This document shows, piece by piece, positions 1-10,292 of a stretch of 64,000 bases of DNA. The notes under the pieces are model-generated. The model was given only the letters and a program-made list of their open reading frames with translations. It was not told the origin of the DNA and did not search any database. The translations under genes and the position numbers were made by a program. The DNA lies in assembly GCF_036226885.1 (NCBI RefSeq), contig NZ_CP109027.1:1612001-1676000 (forward strand), in the 5' to 3' direction. This DNA is from Streptomyces sp. NBC_00663. Lineage in GTDB: Bacteria > Actinomycetota > Actinomycetes > Streptomycetales > Streptomycetaceae. Positions within the stretch are counted from its first letter, which is position 1; each line of letters begins with the position of its first letter.

Positions 1-66
1 AGACCCGGCCCCTCTCCCTCCCCGCCGCTCACTCCGCTTACGTTGGAGTTCCCCAAAGGAGCCGCC

Positions 67-1416
67 GTGTCCGTCCCCTCCCCCGCCACCGCGCCACCCG
101 GCCAGCCGAAGAAGGCCGCCACCGCCGCCTGGATCGGCAGCGCGCTGGAGTACTACGACTTCTTCATCTACGGGTCCGCGGCGGCGCTGATCTTCCCCAA
201 GGTCTTCTTCGACGAGTCCGACCCGGCCACCGCGACCCTGCTGTCCCTGGCCACGTTCGGTGTCGCGTACGCCGCCCGTCCCGTCGGCGCGCTCTTCCTC
301 GGCCACTTCGGCGACAAGGTCGGCCGCAAGAAGATCATGGTCTTCACGCTGATCCTGATGGGCCTGTCGACCTTCCTCATCGGCTGTCTGCCCACCCGCG
401 CCCAGGTCGGCTCCCTCGCGCCGGTCCTGCTGGTGCTGTGCCGTGTCCTCCAGGGCATCTCGGCCGCCGGTGAGCAGGCCAGCGCCAACTCCATGACGCT
501 GGAGCACGCGCCGCCGCATCGGCGCGGCTTCTTCACCAGCTTCACCCTCAGCGGCACCCAGGGCGGTCAGCTGCTGGCCACGCTGGCGTTCATCCCGATC
601 GCCGCGCTGCCCGAGGACCAGCTGCTCTCCTGGGGCTGGCGGATCCCGTTCTTCCTGAGCATCGCCGTCGCGATCGTCGGCTACGTCATCCGCCGCAAGC
701 TCCAGGAGACCCCGGCCTTCGAGCAGCAGACGGCGACCGAGGGCGTCGTCAAGATGCCGCTGGCGATCCTGCTGCGCCACCACTGGGCGGACGTCCTGCG
801 GGTCATCGCGGGTGCGCTCATCGCCTCGGTCTCGACGATCTTCACGGTCTGGGCGCTGGCGTACGCGACGAGCGACTCGGTCGGCATGAGCCGCTCCTCC
901 ATGCTGTGGGTGGGCGCGCTGGCGAACGTGGTGGCGCTGGCCGCGATCCCGCTGTGGGCCACGCTGTCGGACCGCATCGGCCGCCGCCCCGTCTATCTGA
1001 TCGGCGCGGTGGGCAGCGCGATCACGATGTTCCTCTACCTCTGGGCGATCTCCACGGGCAACTACCCGCTGATCCTGCTGCTCGGCATCATCGCCTTCGG
1101 TGTCGTCTACAGCGCCGCGAACGGTGTGTGGCCGTCGTTCTACGGCGAGATGTTCTCGACCCGCGTCCGGCTGTCCGGCATGGCCATCGGTACGCAGATC
1201 GGCTTCGCCGTGGCCGGTTTCGCGGTGACCTTCGCCGCGCAGATCGCCGGCTCCGACGGCGACGACTGGTCCTCGGTGGCCCTGTTCACCGCCGCCCTGT
1301 GCATCCCGCCGGTCATCGCCGCCCTGTCGGCCCGCGAGACCCACAAGGTCCCGACGGAACTGCTCGGCGAGCGCACCGCGGAGACGGCGCGGGAGCGGGC
1401 CACCGTGACGGCCTGA
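67..1416 (+). CDS. MFS transporter, metabolite:H+ symporter (MHS) type
   Basis: A 449-residue, 12-TM-type major facilitator protein that probably couples uptake of a small organic or zwitterionic solute to protons. The N-terminus carries the MHS pattern AWIGSALEYYDFFIYGSAAA, followed by the loop 2-3 signature GHFGDKVGRKK and its second-half equivalent LSDRIGRRPVY. The family includes ShiA, KgtP and ProP relatives, so the substrate cannot be named. An in-frame TTG lies at 43, but GTG 67 is preferred because AAAGGA (55-60) sits six bases before it. The gene stands alone and converges on the VOC gene, with a strong hairpin between them. Family assignment is secure; substrate is unknown. Confidence 0.9.
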   Translation: MSVPSPATAPPGQPKKAATAAWIGSALEYYDFFIYGSAAALIFPKVFFDESDPATATLLSLATFGVAYAARPVGALFLGHFGDKVGRKKIMVFTLILMGLSTFLIGCLPTRAQVGSLAPVLLVLCRVLQGISAAGEQASANSMTLEHAPPHRRGFFTSFTLSGTQGGQLLATLAFIPIAALPEDQLLSWGWRIPFFLSIAVAIVGYVIRRKLQETPAFEQQTATEGVVKMPLAILLRHHWADVLRVIAGALIASVSTIFTVWALAYATSDSVGMSRSSMLWVGALANVVALAAIPLWATLSDRIGRRPVYLIGAVGSAITMFLYLWAISTGNYPLILLLGIIAFGVVYSAANGVWPSFYGEMFSTRVRLSGMAIGTQIGFAVAGFAVTFAAQIAGSDGDDWSSVALFTAALCIPPVIAALSARETHKVPTELLGERTAETARERATVTA

Positions 1417-1426
1417 TCCGCGCGAG

Positions 1427-1474
1427 GAACACCGGGTCCCCGGACGCCACCAAGGCTCCGGGGACCCGGTGTTC
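1427..1474. terminator. Bidirectional hairpin terminator
   Basis: A perfect 18-bp inverted repeat (arms 1427-1444 and 1457-1474, 12-nt loop) fills the gap between the convergent MFS and VOC genes. There is no U-tract, which is usual for Streptomyces terminators. It can serve both genes. Confidence 0.85.
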
Positions 1475-1488
1475 GTTCGCGGGAACAC

Positions 1489-1899
1489 TCAGGTGTTGGA
1501 CCAGGCCCGCTCGCACAGCACGAGCCGGTAGCCGTCCGGGTCCTCGACCGTGACGCCCCAGCGGTTCCAGTACGGGTTCGGCGAGGAGACCCGCTTGCCG
1601 CCGTGCTGTTCGAGCCGGGTGACCAGATCCTCGGGGACGGGCCCGTCGACGTAGATCACCAGGAGGTCCTCCTCCGTGGGCCGGGGTTCGACGGGGTCAG
1701 CGGTTTCGTGGACCAGCTCCAGGTGCCAGTCGGCGTCCGGCCAGCCGAGCATGAGGAGGTCGTGCTCGCCGGGCTCGGTACCGCCCTCGGCACGCCAGAC
1801 GACGGCGAGGCCGAGCCCGCCCGCCCAGAAGCGCTCGGCCGCCACCAGGTCACGGGACGGACGGGCGACACGGATGTGGCTGCGGCCGTTGACGGGCAT
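1489..1899 (-). CDS. VOC (glyoxalase/bleomycin-resistance fold) protein
   Basis: A 136-residue protein of the vicinal-oxygen-chelate superfamily. It begins with a strand plus ARPSRDLVAAERFWAGGLGL, the usual opening of one beta-alpha-beta-beta-beta module, and ends with GVTVEDPDGYRLVLCE, the typical metal-ligand strand with its Glu. Two modules make up the roughly 130 residues, which is normal for this group. Members range from glyoxalase I to antibiotic-binding and dioxygenase-like proteins; nothing here picks a substrate. ATG 1899 is the start. It is transcribed alone toward the hairpin that it shares with the upstream MFS gene. Superfamily membership is firm, biochemical role unknown. Confidence 0.85.
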   Translation of the reverse strand: MPVNGRSHIRVARPSRDLVAAERFWAGGLGLAVVWRAEGGTEPGEHDLLMLGWPDADWHLELVHETADPVEPRPTEEDLLVIYVDGPVPEDLVTRLEQHGGKRVSSPNPYWNRWGVTVEDPDGYRLVLCERAWSNT

Positions 1900-2219
1900 C
1901 GTGACCTCTTTCTCCGCTGCGGTGGGACCATCGGCAGCCTAGGCGCGGGCGGCATGCCGGACCATCGGTCCTACGTCCTGCGCCGAGGGGAGTAGGACCT
2001 CTTGGGCGCCGCCCCGTTGACAGGGGACGCCCGCGGCAAGACCATCGGCCGGTACGAGCTGTGCCGAACACCGCTGACCAGGCCCTCTCCGCACTTCGGT
2101 GGTGGGGCGGACGGCCCCCGTGCGTACCGGCCGATTTCAGGGGCGGCCGGTGCGCACGGTGCGGCGGTTGTCTATCGTGGCCCGATCACACGAGCGGGCG
2201 GCGAGAGGCGGGCGGGGGC
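1900..2219. other. Divergent intergenic region with an 8-bp inverted repeat
   Basis: These 320 bp separate the VOC gene (leftward) from the frameshifted gene (rightward). I find no convincing gene. The one structured element is GGTCCTAC (1967-1974) matched by GTAGGACC (1992-1999) across 17 bases, about 70-100 bp upstream of the VOC start, where an operator could lie. A TTGACA hexamer at 2017-2022 has no good -10 partner. Confidence 0.4.
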
Positions 2220-3919
2220 GTGGCGGGGGCCGGGTGGATACGGGTGCCGGTCGGCGACGACGCGGCCCGCTGGGCGACCCGGGGGCGCGTCGAGCGGGTG
2301 CTCCTCGTCGTCCACAACGTCACCGCGGCGACCCGGCTCCTGGACGTACTGCCCCTGTTCCACGACGACTTGAGGGTGCAGCTGCTGGTGACGTGCCCGG
2401 GGTCGTCCGCGTTCGAGGCGGGCGTGACGGAGTTGCTCGCCGAGGTCGGTGTGCCCGTGGTGCCGTGGGAGCAGGCGATCGACACTCCGGTCGCACTCGT
2501 GCTCTCGGCGAGCTTCGGCGGTCAACTCCGTTCAGTTTCCGGTGTATTGGCCGTGTTGTCACACGGTGTCGGATACACTAAAAGGCTGGCGACACCCGAC
2601 ACCCGACGGCAGGCGGCTGGGACGCGGGGTCGGAACCGGTCTTCGGGATGTCACGGGAATGGCTGCTCGACGAGGACGGGAAACCGATCGCGGACGCCCT
2701 CGTGCTCTCCCACCCCGAGCAGTACGACCGACTCCGCCGCGTCTGCCCGGAAGCCACGCCCACGGCCGTCGTCGCGGGCGACCCCTGCTGGGACCGCATG
2801 CTGGCGGCCCGCCCCTACCGTGACCGCTTCCGCCGGGCCCTCGGCGTGCGCGAGGGGCAGCGGCTGATCGTCCTGAGCTCCACCTGGAACCCCGAGTCCC
2901 TGTTCGGCGACGGGGGCGGCGGCGCCGACGTCCTGCCCTCGCTGCTGCCGCGCCTGACCTCGGAGTTCCCGGCCGACGAGTACCGTCTCGCGGCCGTGCT
3001 GCATCCCAACGTCTGGCACGGTCACGGCCCCGGCCAGATCCGCGCCTGGCTCGACCGCGCCCGCCGCGCCGGTCTGGCCCTGATCGACCCCCTGCACGGC
3101 TGGCGCCAGGCCCTCGTCGCCGCCGACGCGGTGATCGGCGACCACGGCTCGGTGACCTACTACGCCGCCGCCCTCGGCACCCCGGTCCTGCTGGGCGCGG
3201 CCCCGCTCGCCGGCCTCGACCCCGAGGCCCCCGTCCACGAGTTCGTCAGGACGGCGCCCCGCCTGGACGTCACCCGGCCACTGCGCACTCAGGTCGACAC
3301 CCTGATCGCCGAACCCGCCGTGAGACGCTCCGAGTTCATCAGCTCGGTACCCGGCGAGGCGGCACCTCGCCTGCGGCGCCTCTTCTACGACCTGATCGGC
3401 GTCCCCGAACCCGACTGGGCCGCCCGCCTCGAACCTCTTCCCCTGCCGCCGCACGAACCGGCGGCCCCCACCGTGCCCCTCCTCGCGCTGACCCGTCTCC
3501 TCGGCCCCGACGAGGTCCGGGTCACCCGGTACGCGGGCCCGCACCCCGCGTCACGGACCGACGCGGAGGCGCATCTCGCCGTACCGGAGGACACCCGGGA
3601 GACCGATCAACTCCCCCTGGCCGACGTGGTGTTCCGGTACGCCGCGGCCGATGATCCCCGCTTCGGCTCCCCCGCCGGCTGGACGGCGGAGGTGCTCGAC
3701 CGGTATCCGCACTGCGCGCTCGCGGCGTATGTCACCGGCCCCGGTTCCTGTGTGGTGCGGGCGCGCGCGGGAGGCGTGTTCCGGCTGGAGACCGGGGCGG
3801 ACCCGGCGGCAGCGGCCTCCGCGCTGCACGCGTGGCTGGCCGCGGGCAGGGCGCCCGCGGAGTTGGCCGCGGTCCGCACGGGAACGAACCTGAGCCCGGT
3901 GACGGTCACTCGGGCGTGA
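2220..3919 (+). pseudogene. Frameshifted conserved Streptomyces protein, glycerophosphotransferase-like fold (tentative)
   Basis: Two consecutive reading frames encode one protein. The first half runs from about GTG 2220 (GAGAGG at 2203-2208) and reads VERVLLVVHNVTAATRLLDV through LSHGVGYTKRLATPDT. The second half is one frame back and reads SEPVFGMSREWLLDEDGKPI through the stop at 3919. The switch must lie near 2595-2632 and equals loss of one base (or gain of two). Features such as SHGVGYTKR, VLSHPEQYDRL, VAGDPCWDRML and VIGDHGSVTYYAAALGTPVLLG resemble GT-B enzymes of the CDP-glycerol glycerophosphotransferase type, but I do not recognise a defined function. The downstream half could be translated from ATG 2648. 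A sequencing error would give the same picture. The 3' end overlaps the convergent ATPase gene by 14 bp. Confidence 0.6.
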
Positions 3920-5993
3920 CGCACCGCTCCCGCAGCACCCGCAGCCGGGCCACGTGGTACTCGGCGTGTTCCCGGGCGAGCGCCGCCAGCGCCTCGTCGA
4001 TCAGTGGCAGCGCGGCGGCGGTGCTGCCGTCGTCGAGGTGGGTCTCGGCGAGGTCGGTGAGGGTGCGGGCGGTGTTGTAGGCCTCGCCCGTGTCGCGGAA
4101 GAAGCGCAGGGCGAGACCGAGGCGCTCGGCCGCCTCCTCCCGGCGCCCGAGGCCACGCAGGGCGCGTCCGCGGTGGCGTTCCAACAGGGCGCGGGCGCGC
4201 GGGAGATCGGCGGCGCCCTCGTCGTCGGGGCCGATGCCGTCGAGGATGCGGCAGGCCTCGTCGAAGCGGTCGTACGCCTCCTGGAAACGCCACTGCCGCA
4301 GCCTCAGCAGGCCGAGGAACTCGACGGCCGAGGCGTGGCCGCATATGTGGCCGGCGGCCCGTTCGGCGCGGGCGGCGGCCAGCGTCTCGGGCTCGGCCTC
4401 GTCCCAGCGCCGCAACTCGGTGAGAGTGTGCGCGAGTTGGGCGTGCAGGGCGCCCGCGACGCGGGTGTCGGGGAAGTGCTCGTCGGCGGTGCGGGCGCCG
4501 GTGCGCAGCGCGGGCAGCAGCATCTCGTGGTGGCCCGCCTTGAGTTGGAGGGGCCACAGCGCCTGGCAGAGCAGGACGACGGTGTCCTGGTCGCGGAACT
4601 CCTCGGCCGCGCGCACGGCCTGGACGAGGTTCGGGGCCTCGGCGACGAGGCCGGCGACGGCCGCGCCACGGTCCGGAAAGGTGACGGGCGAGTCGGCCAA
4701 GGGGGCGCGCCAGCTCTCCGGCAGCGCCGCCCGGGCCGCGCCCACCGCCAGGTCGCGGTAGCCCTCGACCGTCCTGGCGACGGCGGCCGAGCAGCCCGCC
4801 ACTCCGTCGACGGCGGCGGCGGTGCGTTCGGCGTGGGCGCGGACGGCGGGCCGGTAGCGGTGACGGCCGCTGTCGGTGCGGTCGAGGAGGAGGGCGTCGG
4901 TGAGTTCGTCCAGGAGTCCGGCCGCCTCGGTCGGGTCGATGCCGGCGGCGCGGGCGGCCGCCGGTGCGTCGAGGGCGGGCCAGTCACGGAGACCGGCGAG
5001 GCGGTAGAGACGGGCCGCGGCGGGCGTGAGCAGCCGGTACGAGTCCTCGGCGGCGGTCTGGACGGGGTCGCTCTCCGACGTCGCGCCGGCCTGCGTCTCG
5101 GCCAGTCGCGGTGCCGCCGCCCGCAGCGCGTACGGCGAGCCCGCGCATCGCTCCAGCACCGTCGGCAGGGCCGTGCGGGCCTGGGCGAGGGCCGGTTTGC
5201 CGACCAGGTCGGTGAGCAGCCGTACGGCGTCCCGGCGCTCCAGCGGGCCGACCGGGACACGCAGGGCGTCCAGGCCGACGAGGGGCTGCCGGGTCACGAC
5301 GATCGTGAACACGTCCGGCGCCGAGGTCAGCAGGGGCTGCACCTGTGCGGCGGACCGGGCGTGGTCGAGCACGACGAGCAGCCGCCGGTCGGCGAGGCAG
5401 CGCCGGAACAGGTCGGCGCGGTCGGCGACGGCCGGGGGTATCTCCCCGTCCGGCACGCCGAGACCGCGCAGCAGTGTGCCGAGGACCGCCTCGGGCGCGA
5501 GGGCGCGCAGGTCGGCGTAGAGCTGGCCGTCGGGGAAGCGGGCGGTCTGCCGCCAGCCCCAGTGCACGGCGAGGGCGCTGGTGCCGATGCCCTCGGGACC
5601 GTGCAGCAGGGCCCGGCGGGGGCGTCCGGCGAAGGCGCGGGACGCCTCCTTGTCGAGGAGTTTCAGGGCCTGGCGGCGGTCGGTGAAGAAGTGCGGCGCG
5701 GTGGGCAGAGTGGGGCGACGGTCGCGTGAACCGGTGCCGGGTGCGCGGACGCCGCGTGCGAACTGCGCCCAGGCCTGGGCGAGTTGCGGGTCGCCGTGCA
5801 CCCGCTCGTGCACCAGCCGTGCCACGTCGTCGAGTTGACCGGGTGTCGTCGGGGCGGGCACCTCGCGTCCGGCGATGCGCCGGACCAGGCCGCCGGCCGA
5901 CTCCCAGGCCCACTTGCCCGCTTCGTTCGCCATGCCCGATCCGACGGCTCCGAGCACCGCGCCGATGGCACCCAGCGAGATCGGATCCAGCAT
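3906..5993 (-). CDS. NB-ARC/AfsR-like ATPase with TPR-like C-terminus, altered Walker A
   Basis: A 695-residue STAND-type protein. Residues 1-22 are a glycine-rich hydrophobic stretch (LGAIGAVLGAVGSG). The P-loop region is at 128-142, then a Walker B-like RLLVVLDHARSA and the FTIVVTRQPL sensor strand. From about residue 430 onward there are repeating alpha-helical pairs of tetratricopeptide type. The Walker A reads GPEGIGTS (132-139): the lysine of GxxGxGK[TS] is Thr138, so nucleotide hydrolysis may be impaired. ATG 5993 is chosen because GGGGGAG lies eight bases upstream; the in-frame GTG at 6002 would fall inside that ribosome site. It is divergent from an efflux MFS. Such proteins act as signalling or regulatory ATPases; the target is unknown. 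Confidence 0.8.
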   Translation of the reverse strand: MLDPISLGAIGAVLGAVGSGMANEAGKWAWESAGGLVRRIAGREVPAPTTPGQLDDVARLVHERVHGDPQLAQAWAQFARGVRAPGTGSRDRRPTLPTAPHFFTDRRQALKLLDKEASRAFAGRPRRALLHGPEGIGTSALAVHWGWRQTARFPDGQLYADLRALAPEAVLGTLLRGLGVPDGEIPPAVADRADLFRRCLADRRLLVVLDHARSAAQVQPLLTSAPDVFTIVVTRQPLVGLDALRVPVGPLERRDAVRLLTDLVGKPALAQARTALPTVLERCAGSPYALRAAAPRLAETQAGATSESDPVQTAAEDSYRLLTPAAARLYRLAGLRDWPALDAPAAARAAGIDPTEAAGLLDELTDALLLDRTDSGRHRYRPAVRAHAERTAAAVDGVAGCSAAVARTVEGYRDLAVGAARAALPESWRAPLADSPVTFPDRGAAVAGLVAEAPNLVQAVRAAEEFRDQDTVVLLCQALWPLQLKAGHHEMLLPALRTGARTADEHFPDTRVAGALHAQLAHTLTELRRWDEAEPETLAAARAERAAGHICGHASAVEFLGLLRLRQWRFQEAYDRFDEACRILDGIGPDDEGAADLPRARALLERHRGRALRGLGRREEAAERLGLALRFFRDTGEAYNTARTLTDLAETHLDDGSTAAALPLIDEALAALAREHAEYHVARLRVLRERCVTPE

Positions 5994-6088
5994 GCCGTGC
6001 ACTCCCCCGTCGGTCGACGTCCGCAGTGGATCAACCCTAGCGTCAGAGCCGTGAGATGACTGGTCATCAGCCGGACCGCCCTTGAACC

Positions 6089-6102
6089 TGACACCGGTGT
6101 CA
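6089..6102. promoter_or_regulatory. 14-bp perfect palindrome, candidate operator
   Basis: TGACACCGGTGTCA is a perfect palindrome, 17 bp before the MFS start, in the divergent region between the NB-ARC-like gene and the MFS gene. It is nested in a looser CCTTGA...TCAAGG pair (6080-6105), a layout like MerR- or TetR-type operators. No regulator gene is adjacent. Confidence 0.45.
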
Positions 6103-6119
6103 AGGCGGACCCTCCCCGC

Positions 6120-7316
6120 ATGACGACCACTACGACACATCCCGGGAACACCACCCGCTCCCTCCCCCTCCCCGCCCTCCTCGCGCTCGCCACCGCCGTC
6201 TTCGTCACCAGCCTCACCGAGACGCTCCCGGCGGGCCTGCTGCCCGCGATGAGCGCGGATCTCGGGGTGAGCGAGTCGGCGGCCGGACAGGCGGTGACCG
6301 TGTACGCGGCCGGTACGGCGCTCACCGCGATTCCGCTGTCCGCGGCGACGGCGGCCTGGCGGCGCAAGCGGCTGCTGCTCGCGGCGATGGCGGGCTTCGC
6401 CGTGGCCAACACGGTCACGGCCGTCTCGGGGCACTACGCCCTCACCATGGCGGCCCGGTTCGTCGCCGGTGTGGCCGCCGGGCTCGCCTGGGCGCTGCTC
6501 GCCGGTTACGCGCGGCGGCTCGTGCCCGGCCCGATGCAGGGCCGGGCGGTCGCCGTCGTGATGACCGGTGTGCCGGTGGCGCTGTCGGTCGGGGTGCCCG
6601 CGGGCGCGTACCTCGGCGGGGCGCTGGGCTGGCGGTGGGCGTTCGCGCTGATGACCGCGGTCGCCGTGGTGCTGCTGGGCTGGATCGCGCTGGGGGTGCC
6701 GGACCGGCCGGGCCAGGAGCGCGCCGGCCGGGTGCCGATGGCACGGGTGCTGTCGGTGCCCGGGGTGGTACCGGTCCTGTTCGTCACGCTGGTCTTCGTG
6801 CTGGCGCACACAGTGCTCTACGCGTACATCGCCACGTTCCTCGACGCGTTCGGCCTCGGCGACTCGACCGACCTGGTGCTGCTGGTGTTCGGCGGCGCCT
6901 CGCTGCTGAGCATCTGGATCGTGGGCGCGTTCATCGACCGGCGGCTGCGGGCCCTGACGGTCGCGAGCACGGTGCTGGTGGGCGCGGCGGCGGCGCTGCT
7001 GGCGGTGTTCGCCGACAGCCCGGCGCTGGTGTATGTCGCCGCCTCCTTGTGGGGGCTCGGCTGGGGTGGTGCGCCGACCCTGTTGCAGACCGCGGTGGCC
7101 GACGCGGGCGGCGAACAGGCCGACGCCGCCCAGGCCATGCTCGTCACCCTGTGGAACGCGGCGATGGCGGGCGGCGGCGCGGTCGGCGGCCTCCTGCTCG
7201 GTCTGTTCGGCGCGACCGCGTTCCCGTGGAGCGTACTGGCGCTGCTGGTGCCGGTGGTCGCCGTGGTGGCGGGGGCGCGCACGCACGGCTTTCCGGTCCT
7301 GCGGGCCGGAGCGTGA
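6120..7316 (+). CDS. MFS transporter, DHA1-type drug efflux
   Basis: A 398-residue, 12-TM efflux protein of the drug:H+ antiporter-1 group. The first helix contains FVTSLTETLPAGLLPAM, a pattern of the chloramphenicol/arabinose-efflux branch, and motif C (GVPVALSVGVPAGAYLGGALGWRW) follows in helix 5. Loop 2-3 is short and carries AAWRRKRLL. ATG 6120 has only a weak ribosome site, AAGGCGG at 6103-6109. The gene is alone, facing away from the NB-ARC-like gene, and the palindrome at 6089-6102 could control it. Export of a toxic or secondary metabolite is inferred; the compound cannot be read from the sequence. Confidence 0.85.
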   Translation: MTTTTTHPGNTTRSLPLPALLALATAVFVTSLTETLPAGLLPAMSADLGVSESAAGQAVTVYAAGTALTAIPLSAATAAWRRKRLLLAAMAGFAVANTVTAVSGHYALTMAARFVAGVAAGLAWALLAGYARRLVPGPMQGRAVAVVMTGVPVALSVGVPAGAYLGGALGWRWAFALMTAVAVVLLGWIALGVPDRPGQERAGRVPMARVLSVPGVVPVLFVTLVFVLAHTVLYAYIATFLDAFGLGDSTDLVLLVFGGASLLSIWIVGAFIDRRLRALTVASTVLVGAAAALLAVFADSPALVYVAASLWGLGWGGAPTLLQTAVADAGGEQADAAQAMLVTLWNAAMAGGGAVGGLLLGLFGATAFPWSVLALLVPVVAVVAGARTHGFPVLRAGA

Positions 7317-7345
7317 CGGGTCGTAGGCGACTCGGCGCCGGTGGC

Positions 7346-7760
7346 ATGGGCAACACGGACGTGGGCGCGATCGCCCGGGCCGGGACGGACACCTGCACCG
7401 ACTTCACCGCCTTCGACGACCTGGCCGTCACCACCCGCCTCGGCCCCGTCGTCGCGGTCTCGCCCGAGGACGGCTCGACGGCGTGGATGCTCCCGGCCGA
7501 CGGCCGGGTCCAGGGGTCCACCGACCCGGCCGTCCACGACACGACGCTGTACGCCGTGGACGGCGACGGCACGCGATGAGGTCGACCGAGCGGGCTCCCC
7601 TGAGGACCGCCCGCCGAGCCGTGGCCACACGCCTGCCCTCCGGCCGCGGCACCCGCCTGTACATGGCCGGAGGGGACGGGCTCATGGCCCTCGACCTCCC
7701 GGACCAGGGCCTGTCCGGCGTATCAGGTCACAGGGAAGCAGCGGTGCCTCATCAACGCCG
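7346..7760 (+). pseudogene. Decayed fragment of a PQQ-type beta-propeller protein
   Basis: The 505 bp between the MFS gene and the F420/PPOX gene hold no intact gene. Two stretches in different frames look like remnants of one propeller protein. Frame one (7346-7579) contains LGPVVAVSPEDGSTAWMLPA and DTTLYAVDGDGTR; the other (about 7620-7740) contains GTRLYMAGGDGLMALDLPD. The pattern of LYAVD/LYMAG strands alternating with short loops is what PQQ-repeat blades look like. There is no start, signal peptide or complete blade set. It is probably a relic left by deletion and frameshift, though chance similarity cannot be excluded. Confidence 0.4.
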
Positions 7761-7821
7761 CAGGCCGGCGTGCCGGCCCCCGCGTCTGCGACATGATCCG
7801 CCGGACAGGCCCTGGCGGCGG

Positions 7822-8909
<1,088 letters not shown>

Positions 8910-8913
<4 letters not shown>

Positions 8914-10226
8914 AACCGGGGCTCGCGCTCGCGAGCAGCGTGGTCGGAGCCGTGATCGTCGCCCTGGACGGCACCGTCCTCACCATCGCCCAGCCCACCC
9001 TGCAAAGGGACTTGGGGGCGTCCTTCGCGCAGGTCCAGTGGACCAGCACCGGATATCTCATCGCCGTGGCCGGGCTGTTGGTGTTCGCCGGGCGGCTCGG
9101 CGACCGGTACGGGCATCGGCGGCTCTACGCGATCGGCATGCTCGGGTTCGGGGCGGCTTCGGCGGGTATCGGGCTGGCGCCGGGGATCGGGTGGGTGGTC
9201 GGACTGCGGGTCGTGCAGGGAGTGTTCGGGGCGCTGCTGCAACCCGCCACCCTCGGCATGCTGCGGGCCGCGTACCCGCCGGACCGGCTGCGGACGCCGA
9301 TCGCGGTGCGGACCGCCGCCATCGGGGTGTCGGCCGCGGTGGGGCCGCTGGTGGGCGGGGTGCTGGTGGCCGGGCCGGGCTGGCGGGCGGTGTTCTTCCT
9401 CAACGTCGTACCGGCGCTGGTGTTCGGGCTGCTCGCCCTGGCCGGCCGGGAGCCGGTGCGGGCGGCGCCGGTGCGGCTGGACGTGCCGGGTGCCGTGCTG
9501 CTGGCGGTGACCCTGGGGTGCCTGGTCCATGCGCTGGTCTCTCTGCGGTGGCTGGCGCTGGCCGCCTCCGTGGTCGCCGGTGCGGCCTTCCTGCGCCATG
9601 AACGCCGTACCGCGAGCCCGCTTCTCCCGCGGGCCGTCGCCGGACCGGCGCTCGGTGTCCTGGTCGCCGCGTCGGCCGCGTTGTCGGGCACCTTGTTCGT
9701 GAGCACGTACACCCTCCAGTACACGCTCGGCCTCGACCCGCTCCAAAGCGCCCTGCGGTGCCTGCCGTTGGCCGTGCTGATGGTGGGCGCGGCGCCGCTG
9801 TGCGCGGTCCTGCTGCGCCGGGTGGGGGCCCGGCGTACGGCGGTGACCGCGATGGCGGTCCTCGCGGCGGGGGTTCTGACGCTGGACAGAGCTGCCGGCA
9901 CGTTGGCGCTGTGCGCCGGATTCGCCCTGCTGGGCGCCGGGTTCGGCACCGTGATGGTGGCCGCCACCCATGTCGTCGTACGGCACAGTCCCGTCGAGTC
10001 GGCCGGGGTGGCGGGCGGGCTCCAGCAGACGGCGATGAACGTCGGGCCGGCGTTGGGAGTGGCCGTCGCGACCCTGCTCATGGGCCACGGGGCGTTGGTG
10101 GTGCTCGCCGTCGTGGCGGTGGCCGGGGCGGCGGCGAGCGGAGTGCTGCCGGGGCGTCCGGTGTCCGCCACTTCCGCCGATCATGGCCGGGCGCAGGGCC
10201 GTTCACCGGTTGCTGAGCGACGATGA
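8910..10226 (+). CDS. MFS transporter, DHA2-type multidrug exporter
   Basis: A 438-residue multidrug exporter of the 14-TM drug:H+ antiporter-2 group, somewhat short for it. DGTVLTIAQPTLQRDLGASF in helix 1 and WTSTGYLIAVAGLLVFAGRL with GDRYGHRR in loop 2-3 are diagnostic, and motif C appears as GVSAAVGPLVGGVLV. GTG 8910 overlaps the TetR stop by 4 bp. As the second gene of a tetR operon it is the likely target of that repressor. The exported compound is not indicated by neighbouring biosynthetic genes. Confidence 0.88.
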
Positions 10227-10292
10227 GGTCTGAGGGCGCTGCGGCTGGGTATGCCGGACCGCACCTCGAACGAACGTATTCGGAGGAGAGCG

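Noticed and set aside
3954..5729. A long open frame antisense to the NB-ARC-like gene
   Set aside because: Same high-GC artefact; no ribosome site and no recognisable domain, while the sense strand has P-loop and TPR-like features.
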